The notes beneath the pieces are model-generated. The model was not told the origin of the DNA. It made no database searches and saw nothing but the letters and a program-made list of their open reading frames with translations. From assembly GCF_965279055.1 (NCBI RefSeq), contig NZ_OZ257125.1, positions 930,001 through 994,000 of the forward strand: a stretch of DNA of 64,000 nucleotides. Reading direction: 5' to 3'. This document shows, piece by piece, positions 8,819 through 18,000 of this stretch. The position numbers and the translations under genes were made by a program. How positions within the stretch are numbered: position 1 is the stretch's first letter; every line of letters begins with the position of its first letter. This stretch comes from Hydrocarboniphaga sp965279055. GTDB taxonomy: Bacteria; Pseudomonadota; Gammaproteobacteria; Nevskiales; Nevskiaceae.

Positions 8819-9514
8819 TCAGTTGAGGCGCAGCCAGGGCTGCCCCGGCGTGCGCTCGACGACGACCGCGCCGTCGGCGGGGTCGTAGCGATAGGTCAGG
8901 TAGCAATGATCGCGCACATCCGACAGATAGTGCTGGTCGAACAGCACCGCATTGTCGCCGCTGCAGCGCGCCGAGCGCGTCAGCACGCCCGGATGACGGC
9001 GCTGCTGCAGCTCGCGGCCGATGCGCTGGCACACCGCGTAGGAGTCGGGGTCGACCAGGCCGGGCTCCTCATCGAGCTTGCCGCGCAGGTCGATCAGCAG
9101 CGCGTCCGCGGCGACGCGGTAGACGCGACGCTCGCCGATGATCGGCCTGCTGTGCCGCTGCAGGCCGACTTCGCCGATCAGCCGTCGACGGAAGTGGTAG
9201 ACGGTTTCATGCACCGTGGTTTCCAGATCCAGCGAGCCGTACCAGGCGGCGTGGCGGCCGTCGGAAAAGCGCGTCGCGAACCACTGCGGCTGCACGAACG
9301 GGTAGAGCACCGCCTGGCCGTAGCCGGTTTCGAACGGCCGGTTGATCGCCGGCACCGGCCGCCGCGGCTTGCTGCGCATTTCGGCGTCGGCGAACAGGTC
9401 GGCATCGGCCGGATCGTCGCTCAGGTCGTCGGCAAGGTTGCGTGACACGCGCAGGCTGACGACGTTGCGATACAGGTCGCCCTCGTAATGCAGGGCCTGG
9501 TCGTACAGCGCCAC
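8819..9514 (-). CDS. RES-domain toxin of a type II toxin-antitoxin system
   Basis: A 231-residue RES-domain protein. Residues LYRNVVSLR near the N-terminus, then WYGSLDLETTVHETVYHF (the family Arg and Glu region), and later QRIGRELQQRRHPGVLTRSAR match the fold. RES toxins studied elsewhere degrade cellular NAD+. It begins 7 bp after the antitoxin stop, the normal antitoxin-first order. Slightly longer than the shortest RES toxins but within the family range. NAD+ degradation is a family property and has not been shown for this protein. Confidence 0.85.
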   Translation of the reverse strand: MALYDQALHYEGDLYRNVVSLRVSRNLADDLSDDPADADLFADAEMRSKPRRPVPAINRPFETGYGQAVLYPFVQPQWFATRFSDGRHAAWYGSLDLETTVHETVYHFRRRLIGEVGLQRHSRPIIGERRVYRVAADALLIDLRGKLDEEPGLVDPDSYAVCQRIGRELQQRRHPGVLTRSARCSGDNAVLFDQHYLSDVRDHCYLTYRYDPADGAVVVERTPGQPWLRLN

Positions 9515-9521
9515 GACGCGC

Positions 9522-9968
9522 TCAGAGGCCGCGCAGCTGGTCGAGATAGCCGCGGATCGCGACGATGCCCGGCAGGCCCTGTTCGACCATGATTTCCAGC
9601 GGCGTGTAGTTGTCGAGCGTGGCGTTGCGCAGGCTGGGCCAGCCGTAAACCAGCTCGGGATTGTGCGGATACAACAGGCGCAGGCTCTTGTGGATGCCGA
9701 ACAGGTTGCCGACGCGGTCGATCAGGTCGCGGCTCTCCGGCAGCGGCGTGCCACGGCGGTAGCGGCTGACCGCGGTGCGGCTGCCGCCGGACAGGCCGAG
9801 CAGCTCGGCCTGGGCGCTGGTGTCGACGCCCCAATGCTCGAACAGGCGCGTGACCATCCTGGCCAGCCGCGAGCGCTCGTCCTTGTCGTAGGAAGCACGG
9901 CCGGCCGGCAGCGCTTCCTGCACGCCCAGACGCTCGTCTTCGGCAAGGCTACGGCTATAAGTTTTCAT
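9522..9968 (-). CDS. Xre/MbcA/ParS-type antitoxin
   Basis: A 148-residue antitoxin partner of the RES toxin. The N-terminal half carries an Xre-like helix-turn-helix (AQAELLGLSGGSRTAVSRY). The C-terminal half, with the PHNPELVYGWPSLRN and TPLEIMVEQGLPGIVAIRGYL blocks, fits the MbcA/ParS/Xre toxin-binding domain. It should neutralise the toxin and repress its own promoter. The operator found directly before its ATG supports autoregulation. Confidence 0.85.
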   Translation of the reverse strand: MKTYSRSLAEDERLGVQEALPAGRASYDKDERSRLARMVTRLFEHWGVDTSAQAELLGLSGGSRTAVSRYRRGTPLPESRDLIDRVGNLFGIHKSLRLLYPHNPELVYGWPSLRNATLDNYTPLEIMVEQGLPGIVAIRGYLDQLRGL

Positions 9969-9969
9969 G

Positions 9970-10004
9970 CGGACAGATTATGTCCGTAAAAGTACAAATG
10001 CAAA
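9970..10004 (-). promoter_or_regulatory. Antitoxin promoter with overlapping operator
   Basis: On the reverse strand, TTTGCA (-35-like), a 16-nt spacer and CATAAT (-10-like) end only 8 nt before the antitoxin ATG, with no Shine-Dalgarno sequence. The transcript would be leaderless or nearly so. The -10 lies inside a perfect inverted repeat CGGACA-N5-TGTCCG (9970-9986), so a bound antitoxin dimer would block the polymerase. Promoter assignment is by eye. Confidence 0.6.
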
Positions 10005-10034
10005 TCCGGACGCGACGGCGGGCGCTCCGCCCAA

Positions 10035-10066
10035 TAAAAAACCGCCACGGCAAAAGCCGTGACGGT
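10035..10066 (-). terminator. Rho-independent terminator of the S8 protease gene
   Basis: Read on the reverse strand, arms ACCGTCACGGC and GCCGTGGCGGT flank a TTTT loop and are followed by a run of T. It sits 48 bp after the protease stop and separates that gene from the toxin-antitoxin promoter. Confidence 0.85.
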
Positions 10067-10114
10067 TCGGGTGCAGCGGGCCCCGTTCCCGGAGCCTGGG
10101 TTCTCAGCCCGGGC

Positions 10115-11632
10115 TTACTGGCCGCTGAGCTGGTTCAGTGCCTTCTTCATCTGGATTTCGCCATGGCCGTAGGCGTTGTCGACGCCCGGCGTGCCGAGGT
10201 CGAGCGCGGTGGATTCCAGAGCCGAGCGCACCTGGGCCGCGGTGTACGAGGGGTTGGCGCTGAGCAGCACGGCCGCGGCGGCGGACACGTGCGGCGTCGC
10301 CATCGACGTGCCGTTGTAGTAGTCGTAGGTGTTCTCGACGATCTTGACCGCTTCCTTGGCGGTGGTGCCGACCTGCGGAACCAGTAGCGCGCCGTCTTCC
10401 ATGCTGATCGTGACCACCGGAACCGTCGCGAACACGTCCTCACCCATGGTGCCGGAGAAGCCGCCGCTGACGTTGTTGTAGATGATCACGCCGATCGCGC
10501 CGCTGTTCTGTGCGAACGTGACTTTCTCGGCGAAAGTGATCGTTCCGCGCTGGCACAGCACCACCAGGCCGGCCCAGGGACCGGTTTCCAGGCACTGGCC
10601 GCCGTCGACCATCGCGCCGCTGATGCTGGCGACGGCGGAGTTCTCCAGCGCATTCGCGGCGTACGAGACCTTGGCCACCGTCAGCGAGCCCTGGAACTTG
10701 TGCGACACGGTGCTGTAGACGTCCACGCCTGGCGCGACGACGTCGACCTGGTCGTTCTGCTGCGAGAAGTCCGCGATCACCAGGTTCTTGTCGATGGCAC
10801 CGACCGACATCACCGACGAATAGCTCGCCGGATAGCTGTAGCCGGTGGTGCCGTCGTTGCCGGCCGCCGCGACCGGCAGCACGCCCTTGCTGGCGGCCTT
10901 GTTGAAGAAGGTTTCTTCGGTCTTGCTCTTGCGACCGCCGCCGAGGCTCATGCTGATGACCTTGGCGCCGTTGGCGACGCACATCTGGCCGGCATTGACC
11001 AGGGTCGAGGAGTAGCTCCACGCGCAGGAGGTGGACACGTCGTCGCCGAACACCTTGACGAAGTACAGGCTGACCGCGCCCGGCGACACGCCGACCACGC
11101 CGATGCCGTTGTTGACGCCGGCGATGGTGCCGGCGACATGGGTGCCGTGGCTGCAGTTGTCGATGTTGTAGTTCGACGGCGTGCCGCCAATGATGTTCAG
11201 GCCCTGCAGGTCGGGGTGATCACCGTCGATGCCGGAGTCGATGATGCACAGCGTCACGCCGGCGCCGGTGGGCGCGCCCGCGTCGACGACGCCGTCGCCG
11301 TTGGCATCCCAGACCTTGGTGGCCTGGACGCTCTTCACGCCCCAGGGCGTGGTCTGCGTGGCCATCGGGTAGCGCTTGACGTCTTCCTCGACCAGCAGCA
11401 CGTCGCGGTTCTGCTGCAGGCGCGTGATCGCGGCCTTCGGCAGGGTGACCACCAGCGTCGACAGATCGTCGAACTGGTAGTGGATCTTGCCGCCTTCGCG
11501 ACCGATCTGTTCGCGCAGCGCCTGGGCCTTGCCCGGCGCGAACTGCACGTAAACCCGCTCCTGCTGGCCGGCGGCGAGCGCGGGCACACTGATGGCCAGC
11601 AGCAGGCTGGCCGCAATCAAATGACGCTTCAT
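10115..11632 (-). CDS. Secreted subtilisin-like S8 serine protease with inserted PA domain
   Basis: A 505-residue exported protease. A signal peptide (1-21, ending ALA) leads to an I9-type propeptide (about 25-90), then the catalytic domain with Asp132 (IDSGIDGDHPD), His162 (HGTHVAG), oxyanion Asn259 (AAGND) and Ser443 (NGTSMATPH). Between about 320 and 400 is a protease-associated (PA) domain, which often governs substrate access. All triad residues are present. ATG 11632 gives the signal peptide. A terminator follows the gene. It lies 172 bp after pbpC but probably has its own promoter. The substrate is unknown. Confidence 0.93.
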   Translation of the reverse strand: MKRHLIAASLLLAISVPALAAGQQERVYVQFAPGKAQALREQIGREGGKIHYQFDDLSTLVVTLPKAAITRLQQNRDVLLVEEDVKRYPMATQTTPWGVKSVQATKVWDANGDGVVDAGAPTGAGVTLCIIDSGIDGDHPDLQGLNIIGGTPSNYNIDNCSHGTHVAGTIAGVNNGIGVVGVSPGAVSLYFVKVFGDDVSTSCAWSYSSTLVNAGQMCVANGAKVISMSLGGGRKSKTEETFFNKAASKGVLPVAAAGNDGTTGYSYPASYSSVMSVGAIDKNLVIADFSQQNDQVDVVAPGVDVYSTVSHKFQGSLTVAKVSYAANALENSAVASISGAMVDGGQCLETGPWAGLVVLCQRGTITFAEKVTFAQNSGAIGVIIYNNVSGGFSGTMGEDVFATVPVVTISMEDGALLVPQVGTTAKEAVKIVENTYDYYNGTSMATPHVSAAAAVLLSANPSYTAAQVRSALESTALDLGTPGVDNAYGHGEIQMKKALNQLSGQ

Positions 11633-11804
11633 GAAAATTCTCCCCTGAAAGATGCTGAAGTTTCTGGTCGCCACGGTCCGGCCGGCGACGGCGCGTTTGA
11701 ACGGCAAGATCTCTGCCGGAAATGCGTCGATACGTAACCGTTAGTCTGTTTTGTTACATACCCGGGCCAAACTTGTCTATCTCGGTTGCCGGGCCGCAGC
11801 GGCC

Positions 11805-13946
11805 TCAGGGGCTGCGGACGCTGAAATCGACCCGGTCCAGCGGGCGCCCGGCGGCGTCGACCAGCTCCAGCCGGTGGGCGCCCGGCAGCGGCGTCCACAG
11901 CCTCGGCTGCGCGGCCGAGCCGATCGCGCGGCCGTCCATCCGCAGCCGCAGCTGGGCGCTGGCCGGCTCGGCGCGCAGCGCGACGTGCTGGCGGTCCAGC
12001 GGAATGTCCGGGTCCAGCGCGATGAAGCTGCCCTTGGCCGGCGACACCAGGCGCGCGCGCTGCGCGGTCTGCGTGGCCGGCGCGATCAGCGCGGTTTCGG
12101 TGCCGGCGATGAACCATTCCTCGCGCGGCGGCTCGATGTTGCCGGCGTAGCGCAGCGGCTGATGCACCAGGCCGGCCGGCGGCTGCGGCGCCGCGGCGTC
12201 GCCGCGTTCCAGTTCGTCGAAGATGTCGCGCCAGGCCGGTGCCGCGCCGGTGATGCCGGAGACGGTGCGCATCGCGTCGCCCTCGAAATTGCCGACCCAG
12301 ACGCCGACCGTGTAGCGCGCGGTGCTGCCGACGCACCAGTTGTCGCGCAGGTTCTTGCTGGTGCCGGTTTTCACCGCGGCGCGATACGGCGTCGATAACG
12401 GGCCTTCCAGATCGAAGGTCACCGCGCGCGCGCCGCGGTCGGCGAGGATGTCTTCGACGATCCACGCCGCCTGCGGCGAGATCACCGCGCGCATCACCGG
12501 CGCGCGGCTGTCCGGCTGCAAACGCAGCGGCGACCAGCGCCCGCCGTTGGCCAGCGTGCGATACGCATTGACCTGTTCCAGCAGACTGACTTCGGCGCTG
12601 CCCAGCGCCAGCGAATAGCCGTAGAACTCGCCGGATTCGGTAAGCCCGCCGACGTAGCCGAGATCGTGCAGGCGCTCGCGAAAACGGTCGACGCCGCTGA
12701 GCAGCAGCGTGCGCACCGCCGGAATGTTCAGCGAGCCGGCCAGCGCGGTGCGCACGCTGACCAGGCCCTTGAAGTCGTGCTCGTAATTCTGCGGCAGATA
12801 CAGGCCCGGGCCGGCTTCCAGCGCGACCGGCGCGTCGTCGAGCAGCGAAGCCGCAGTGAGCCAGCGATGTTCGATCGCCAGCGAATACAGAAACGGTTTC
12901 AGGGTCGAGCCGGCCTGGCGCAGCGCACGCGCGCCGTCGACCTGGCCGGCGCGGCTCGCCGGCCCGGCCGAGCCGACGTAGGCGAGCACGTCGCCGCTGG
13001 CGTTGTCGACGACCACGGCCGCGCCGTCGCGCACGCGCTCGTTCTGCAGGCTCGCCAGCTGCGCACGCAGCGCATGCAGCGCGAGGCGCTGCGTGCGCGC
13101 GTCCAATGTGGAAATGACTTGTTCGCCGGGCTTGCGCAACAGGCGTCGCGCCAGATGCGGCGCGAGATCATCGCCGCTGATCGCCGTCGGGGTTCGCGAC
13201 AGGGCCTGCAGCGCGACGCGACGCTGCGCGTCGCAGGCGTCGCCGCTGAGCCCGGCGATGGCGCAGCTGCGTTGCGCCACCACCGTCGCCGATGCGGCCG
13301 GCGAGGGCAGCAGCGCGACCAGGGTCCGGGCCTCTGCATCGGTCAGGCCGTCGGCATGCTTGCCGAACAGCGCGCTCGCCGCCGCGGCGATGCCCTGGCT
13401 TTCGCCGCGAAAACCGGCCAGGTTCAAATAGGCCTCGAGGATCTGGTCCTTGCTCCAGCTGCGTTCGATCGCCCGCGCCGCGCGCATCTGCCGCAGTTTC
13501 TGCAGCAGGTCGCGACGCTCGCGCCTGCTGCTCAAACTCGTGTCGAGCTGCGCGGCCAGCTGCATCGTGATCGTGCTGGCGCCGCGACGCGCCTGGCCGC
13601 GCAGCCGGTCGCGCAGCGCGCCGATCACCGCGCGAACATCGACGCCGCGGTGTTCGCGAAAGCGATGATCCTCGGCGGCGATCACCGCCGAAACCAGCGC
13701 CGGAGAGATCTGCGACAGCGGCGTCCATTGCAGCCGCCGGCCGCTCAGATCCATGCGCAGGCTCTGCACCACTTCGCCGTGCCGGTCGAGCAACTGCGCT
13801 TCGGAGGAGCGATAGCCGGCGCGCACTTGATCGGGCGAGGGCGGTGGCGCCGTGCGCGTGATATCGACGAGCCAGGCGGCGCAGATCAGCAGCGTCGCTG
13901 CGATCAGCGCGAACGCGATCGCGCGGCGGTTCAGAGCGAACGACAT
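11805..13946 (-). CDS. pbpC: Penicillin-binding protein 1C (bifunctional transglycosylase/transpeptidase)
   Basis: A 713-residue membrane-anchored peptidoglycan synthase. One N-terminal helix (about 9-27) is followed by a GT51 transglycosylase domain (about 60-220) with the catalytic-Glu block AAEDHRFREHRGVD and GASTITMQLA. The transpeptidase domain (about 300-580) has STLK, SLN and KTGTS active-site motifs, and a C-terminal BiPBP_C domain follows. The length is near that of E. coli PbpC. It is last in the block yfhM-DUF1214-DUF1254-pbpC. Pairing of PbpC with a bacterial alpha-2-macroglobulin is well known and suggests joint envelope repair and defence. Confidence 0.95.
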   Translation of the reverse strand: MSFALNRRAIAFALIAATLLICAAWLVDITRTAPPPSPDQVRAGYRSSEAQLLDRHGEVVQSLRMDLSGRRLQWTPLSQISPALVSAVIAAEDHRFREHRGVDVRAVIGALRDRLRGQARRGASTITMQLAAQLDTSLSSRRERRDLLQKLRQMRAARAIERSWSKDQILEAYLNLAGFRGESQGIAAAASALFGKHADGLTDAEARTLVALLPSPAASATVVAQRSCAIAGLSGDACDAQRRVALQALSRTPTAISGDDLAPHLARRLLRKPGEQVISTLDARTQRLALHALRAQLASLQNERVRDGAAVVVDNASGDVLAYVGSAGPASRAGQVDGARALRQAGSTLKPFLYSLAIEHRWLTAASLLDDAPVALEAGPGLYLPQNYEHDFKGLVSVRTALAGSLNIPAVRTLLLSGVDRFRERLHDLGYVGGLTESGEFYGYSLALGSAEVSLLEQVNAYRTLANGGRWSPLRLQPDSRAPVMRAVISPQAAWIVEDILADRGARAVTFDLEGPLSTPYRAAVKTGTSKNLRDNWCVGSTARYTVGVWVGNFEGDAMRTVSGITGAAPAWRDIFDELERGDAAAPQPPAGLVHQPLRYAGNIEPPREEWFIAGTETALIAPATQTAQRARLVSPAKGSFIALDPDIPLDRQHVALRAEPASAQLRLRMDGRAIGSAAQPRLWTPLPGAHRLELVDAAGRPLDRVDFSVRSP

Positions 13947-13968
13947 CCGCGATGTCGGCGCAGCGGCG

Positions 13969-14478
13969 TCACGGCGTCAGCGGCGCGCATACATCGTCCT
14001 TGCGCGCCGCGTCGACGGCGCTCCAGCCGTCGGCATCCGTGACCAGCCGGCGGATCAGCGCGATACCGCGCGTCGACGGCGAATGCACGGTACCTGCAGC
14101 CTGGTCGCCTTGGACCAGCACCAGCTCTACGCCTTCGGGATGGTCGCGATCTCCCATCGTCAGGAAGTTGTCGGTGTTGGCCGCATACAGCGACAGCGAC
14201 CAGTAAGCCGGCCAGGCGGCGACGTGAATCCGCAGCGGTTGCCGGCTCAGATCGTAGACGCAGCTGGAATACGCGAACTCCGGCGCCGGCCGCACCACGC
14301 GCCGCGAATCCGGCGTGACCGGGCGCGCGTGCAGCCAGCTGTTGACGCGCTCGCCGCCGAAGCTGATGGCGCGCATCGCCAGCTGCATGCTCAGATAGGG
14401 CAGCGCGACAACCGCCGCGTAATGCGTGGCCACGGCGACGGCGAGCGCGAGCAGCGCAACCCGGAGCAGGCGCCTCAT
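13969..14478 (-). CDS. DUF1254-family membrane-anchored protein
   Basis: A 169-residue protein with an N-terminal signal anchor (RLLRVALLALAVAVATHYAA) and a body carrying PAYWSLSLYAANTDNF and VHSPSTRGIALIRRLV, which match the short DUF1254 fold. Function is unknown. Its start overlaps the stop of the DUF1214 gene by 4 bases (ATGA), and it ends 22 bp before pbpC. DUF1254 and DUF1214 are usually found together, often fused; here they are two adjacent genes inside an envelope-defence operon. Confidence 0.75.
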   Translation of the reverse strand: MRRLLRVALLALAVAVATHYAAVVALPYLSMQLAMRAISFGGERVNSWLHARPVTPDSRRVVRPAPEFAYSSCVYDLSRQPLRIHVAAWPAYWSLSLYAANTDNFLTMGDRDHPEGVELVLVQGDQAAGTVHSPSTRGIALIRRLVTDADGWSAVDAARKDDVCAPLTP

Positions 14479-15053
14479 GCCGTGGCCTCGCAGCCCAGGC
14501 GCGTGATCGTCGGCAGTTGCTCGGCCTGCGGTCGCGACTGCGGGCGATACAGCCGCAGGCTGATGCTGAAGCGGCCGGCGGCTCGCGTCGACAGCCAGTT
14601 GGCTGCATCACCGCGCTCGGCCGCCACCGTGATCTGCCAGTGATCATGCTCGTCACGGACGATGCCGGCGCGATTCACCGCATGCGCCTGGTCGGTATTG
14701 CGCGCCAGGAATTCGTCCTGCGCATACAGCGTCAGCGACCACCACGGCGCCGGCAGCGCGGCGCCGTCGATCCGATAGCGGCAATCCTGACGCAGCGGCT
14801 CGCCGCTGCTGTCGTTGAATGCGGTGTAATAAACCGCCTCGCTGCTGTTGAGTGCCAGCAGGCCATGCAGCGCGATCGCGGCGCGCGTATGCGCACCGGC
14901 GGCGACCGAGCCGGTCAGCGTATCGGTCTGCCAGGGGCCGAGCCGCAGCAGGCTCGACGATTGCCCCGCGCCGACCGACCACGCAGCCGAACCCAGGCCG
15001 GCGACGATGCCGAGCAGGACCGCGACAAACCAGTGCCAGCGTGAACGTTTCAT
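14475..15053 (-). CDS. DUF1214-family membrane-anchored protein
   Basis: A 192-residue protein with a signal anchor (WHWFVAVLLGIVAGLGSAAW) and a DUF1214 body: SSEAVYYTAFNDSSGEPL, WWSLTLYAQDEFLARN and GRFSISLRLYRP. It would face the periplasm. Its ATG overlaps the yfhM stop by 4 bases and its stop overlaps the DUF1254 start, so the three are translationally linked. No reaction is known for the family. Confidence 0.78.
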   Translation of the reverse strand: MKRSRWHWFVAVLLGIVAGLGSAAWSVGAGQSSSLLRLGPWQTDTLTGSVAAGAHTRAAIALHGLLALNSSEAVYYTAFNDSSGEPLRQDCRYRIDGAALPAPWWSLTLYAQDEFLARNTDQAHAVNRAGIVRDEHDHWQITVAAERGDAANWLSTRAAGRFSISLRLYRPQSRPQAEQLPTITRLGCEATA

Positions 15054-18000
15054 GGCGCCACCACCTCCACCGCCGCGTTCGGCGACTCGCCCAGCATCTC
15101 AGGAGCGTACATCGCCTCGACATGCGTGGCTGGCATTTCGAAGCGGCCGGCGTTGTTGTAGCGCAGCGTGTACTCGGTGCTGAAGCGGCCCTTGGGCACG
15201 AATGCGTAGTAGGCGCGATAGAAGTCGAAGCGCCGTTCCTCGAACGCCGGCCAGGCATCGCCGCTCTTGCGATCGTCCTGGGACAGCAGCGCCGAATCGC
15301 GGCCGAGTCCGCCGCCGAGCAGCGTGCTGCCGCCCGGAATCGGATCGTCGACGACGACCCAGCTCATGTCGGACTGCGCATCGATGTCGAGCCTGACGCG
15401 GGCGACGTCGCCGACACTCCACTTGCCCTTGGTCTTCTGCTCGACCGGTGTCACGGTGCGCGTGATGCGGTAGCCGGACGACAGCGGCTCGCGCAGCGGA
15501 ATCGCGGCGCGGCTTTGCACCGTGATCCAGGGAGCGCCGCTGCCGCTGTGATCCAGCGACAGCGTGCCCGCTGCCGTCGGCCAACGCAGATCCAGGGCCG
15601 CCGCTTGTGTGTCTTTCCACGCGTGCTGCTGCGTGTCGTCGCCGAGCCTGGCGCTGGTGCTGCCGCTGACCGTCTCTTTCTCGAACGCGCGTGCGAAGCC
15701 TGCCAGCGCCAGCGTGCCCCAGGCATTGGCCGTGGTCAGATTCCAGTGGCCGCGCTGCTGACGGCCGACCGCTCCGCGTACCAGGCGCGGCATATCCTCA
15801 CGCCAGTCCGCTTCGGGCAGCAGCGCCAGCACCGCACGCACCGCGTTGACGTCGGCGGAGATCATCAGCCACCACAAGGCGTCGTCCTGCTCGGCCGAGA
15901 AGCTCATCGTCGTGCCCTGGAAATTCAGGCGCGAACGCAGCAGGGTTTTGGCTTCGATCAAACGTTGTTCACGTTTCGGCAGGCCTTCGACCCGCTGCAG
16001 GATGCCGATCCAGTCGATCAGCGCCGAGGTGTGCCACAGATTCGGATCGATCGTGATCGTGCCCAGCCATTCCGGCTTGGCGCGCTCGTAACGCGACAGC
16101 GCCTCGATCGCAGCGAGCTTGCGTTCGGTGACGCTGGCGTTATCGACGCGCAGACCGCGCTGCAGCTTGCCTTCGGCAAAATGCTCCAGGCCGTCCAGCA
16201 TCTGCTCGCGTTCGGCCTGCGGGATTTCCCAACCGGCTTCGCTGGCGATCTGCAGCAGGTAGGCGGTCAGGCTGTCGCTGCCTTCGAGCCAGCTCGACGG
16301 GAAATATTTCACCAGGCCGTCGCGATCCAGATAAGCGGACAGGCCGGACATCTGCAGATCCCACATCGGGTGATCGCCCAGCGCGATCGCTTTGGACGCG
16401 CGCTGTTCGATGCAGGCATAGGGATAGACGTTCATCCAGTCGCGCACGCCGTCGAGGCTCGTCGTCAGCGACGGCGACAGGGCCACGCGAATGCCGCCGC
16501 GCGTGAGGCCGTTGCGGTCGGCGATCGCATCGGCCGGCTTCGCTATCGGCAGCTCCTGGTGCGCGTCGAGTTGCAGCAGCGTCGCCTGATACACGCGCAC
16601 CGGATAGGCCGGCACCACCTGCTGCGCGACTTTCAGCGCATCGAGCGTCTGCTTGCCGTCGGCGCTTTCGGCGGTCACGGTCCAGCTCAGCCTGTCGATG
16701 CCGAACGGCACCGTGAAAGCGAAGCGCGCCGGCGCCGCGGTATTGCCGGGAATGGTCAGCTGCTGCGTCTGTCTGACCGGCGCATCCTGGCCGGGGATCA
16801 GCGTTTCGGCATCGACGATCACTTGCTGCGCCTGGGTGGTGGTATTGCGCACCGTGAAGATCGCGTCGAAGCGATCGTTCTCGCGCAACAGCGGCGGCAG
16901 GCCGGACAGGATCTGAATGTCCTGCGTGGTACGGATGCTGGCGTGGCCTTCGCCGAAGCGATCGGCGCCGGCGCTGGCGACCGCGGTCAGCCGGAACGCG
17001 GTCAGCGCATCGTTGAGCGGCACCTCCACGGTCGCGCGGCCCTGCGCATCCAGCGGCACCCGGCCTTTCCACAGCAGCAGGCTGTCGAGCATTTCGCGCG
17101 GCGCACCGCGGCCGCCGCCACCGCCCGGCGCGAGCGCCTTGCGGCCGAAGTGGCGCTTGCCGACCACCTGCATCTGCGCGGTCGAGGTGAACACTTCGAT
17201 GCCGCGCCGCTGCATCATCGCCTCGAGCAGATGCACGCTGTCGTTCGGCAGCAGATCGAGCAGCGCCTCGTCGACTGCGGAAAACGCGATTTCGGCGGCG
17301 GCCGGCAGCTGGCCGCTGCCCGCCGCCTTGACCTGCACGTCGACCTTGGCGAGGCCGCGCGTCTTGTACGTCTGCTGCTGCGGTTTCACGCTGACCTCGA
17401 GTCGATGTGCCGACCAGCCGACGTCGACCGCGGTCATGCCGAGCCGGTATGCGGGCTTGGACAGATCGACCATCGCGGTCGCGCTGCCACCGTCGAGTTG
17501 CAGCCAGCGATCCAGGCCCAGCCAGCGCAGGAAGCTGTAGAACGTCGAGCGGAAGTCGCCGACTCGTGGACGCAGCGCCAGCACCGACACGAACACGTTC
17601 GGCGCGTAGCGATCCAGCATCGGCACTTCGATCACCGGCTCGCGGCCGGACAGTTCGGTGACGAAGGCGTCGATCACACCTTCGCGTTCGATCGTGACCA
17701 GCGCGGTGGCCTTGCGGAACGGCATGCGCACCTGCAGCTTGAGCTTTTCTCCCGGCTCGACTTCGCGCTTGTCGGCGATCAGGTCCATGCGATCGGAATC
17801 GCCCTGGGCAAACCACCATTGCTCCGCGCCGGCGATCCAGGTGCTGGTCACCGCGCGCGCCACGCGACCGTCGTCGTCACGCGCGCTGGCCTCGATCAGG
17901 ATCTCGCCGGACACGCCCGGGTCCAGCTTGCAGAACAGCAGGCCGTTGGCGTCCGTGCGGCCGCTGCATTTCTCGGCCAGCTTGATCGTCTCGCTACTGT

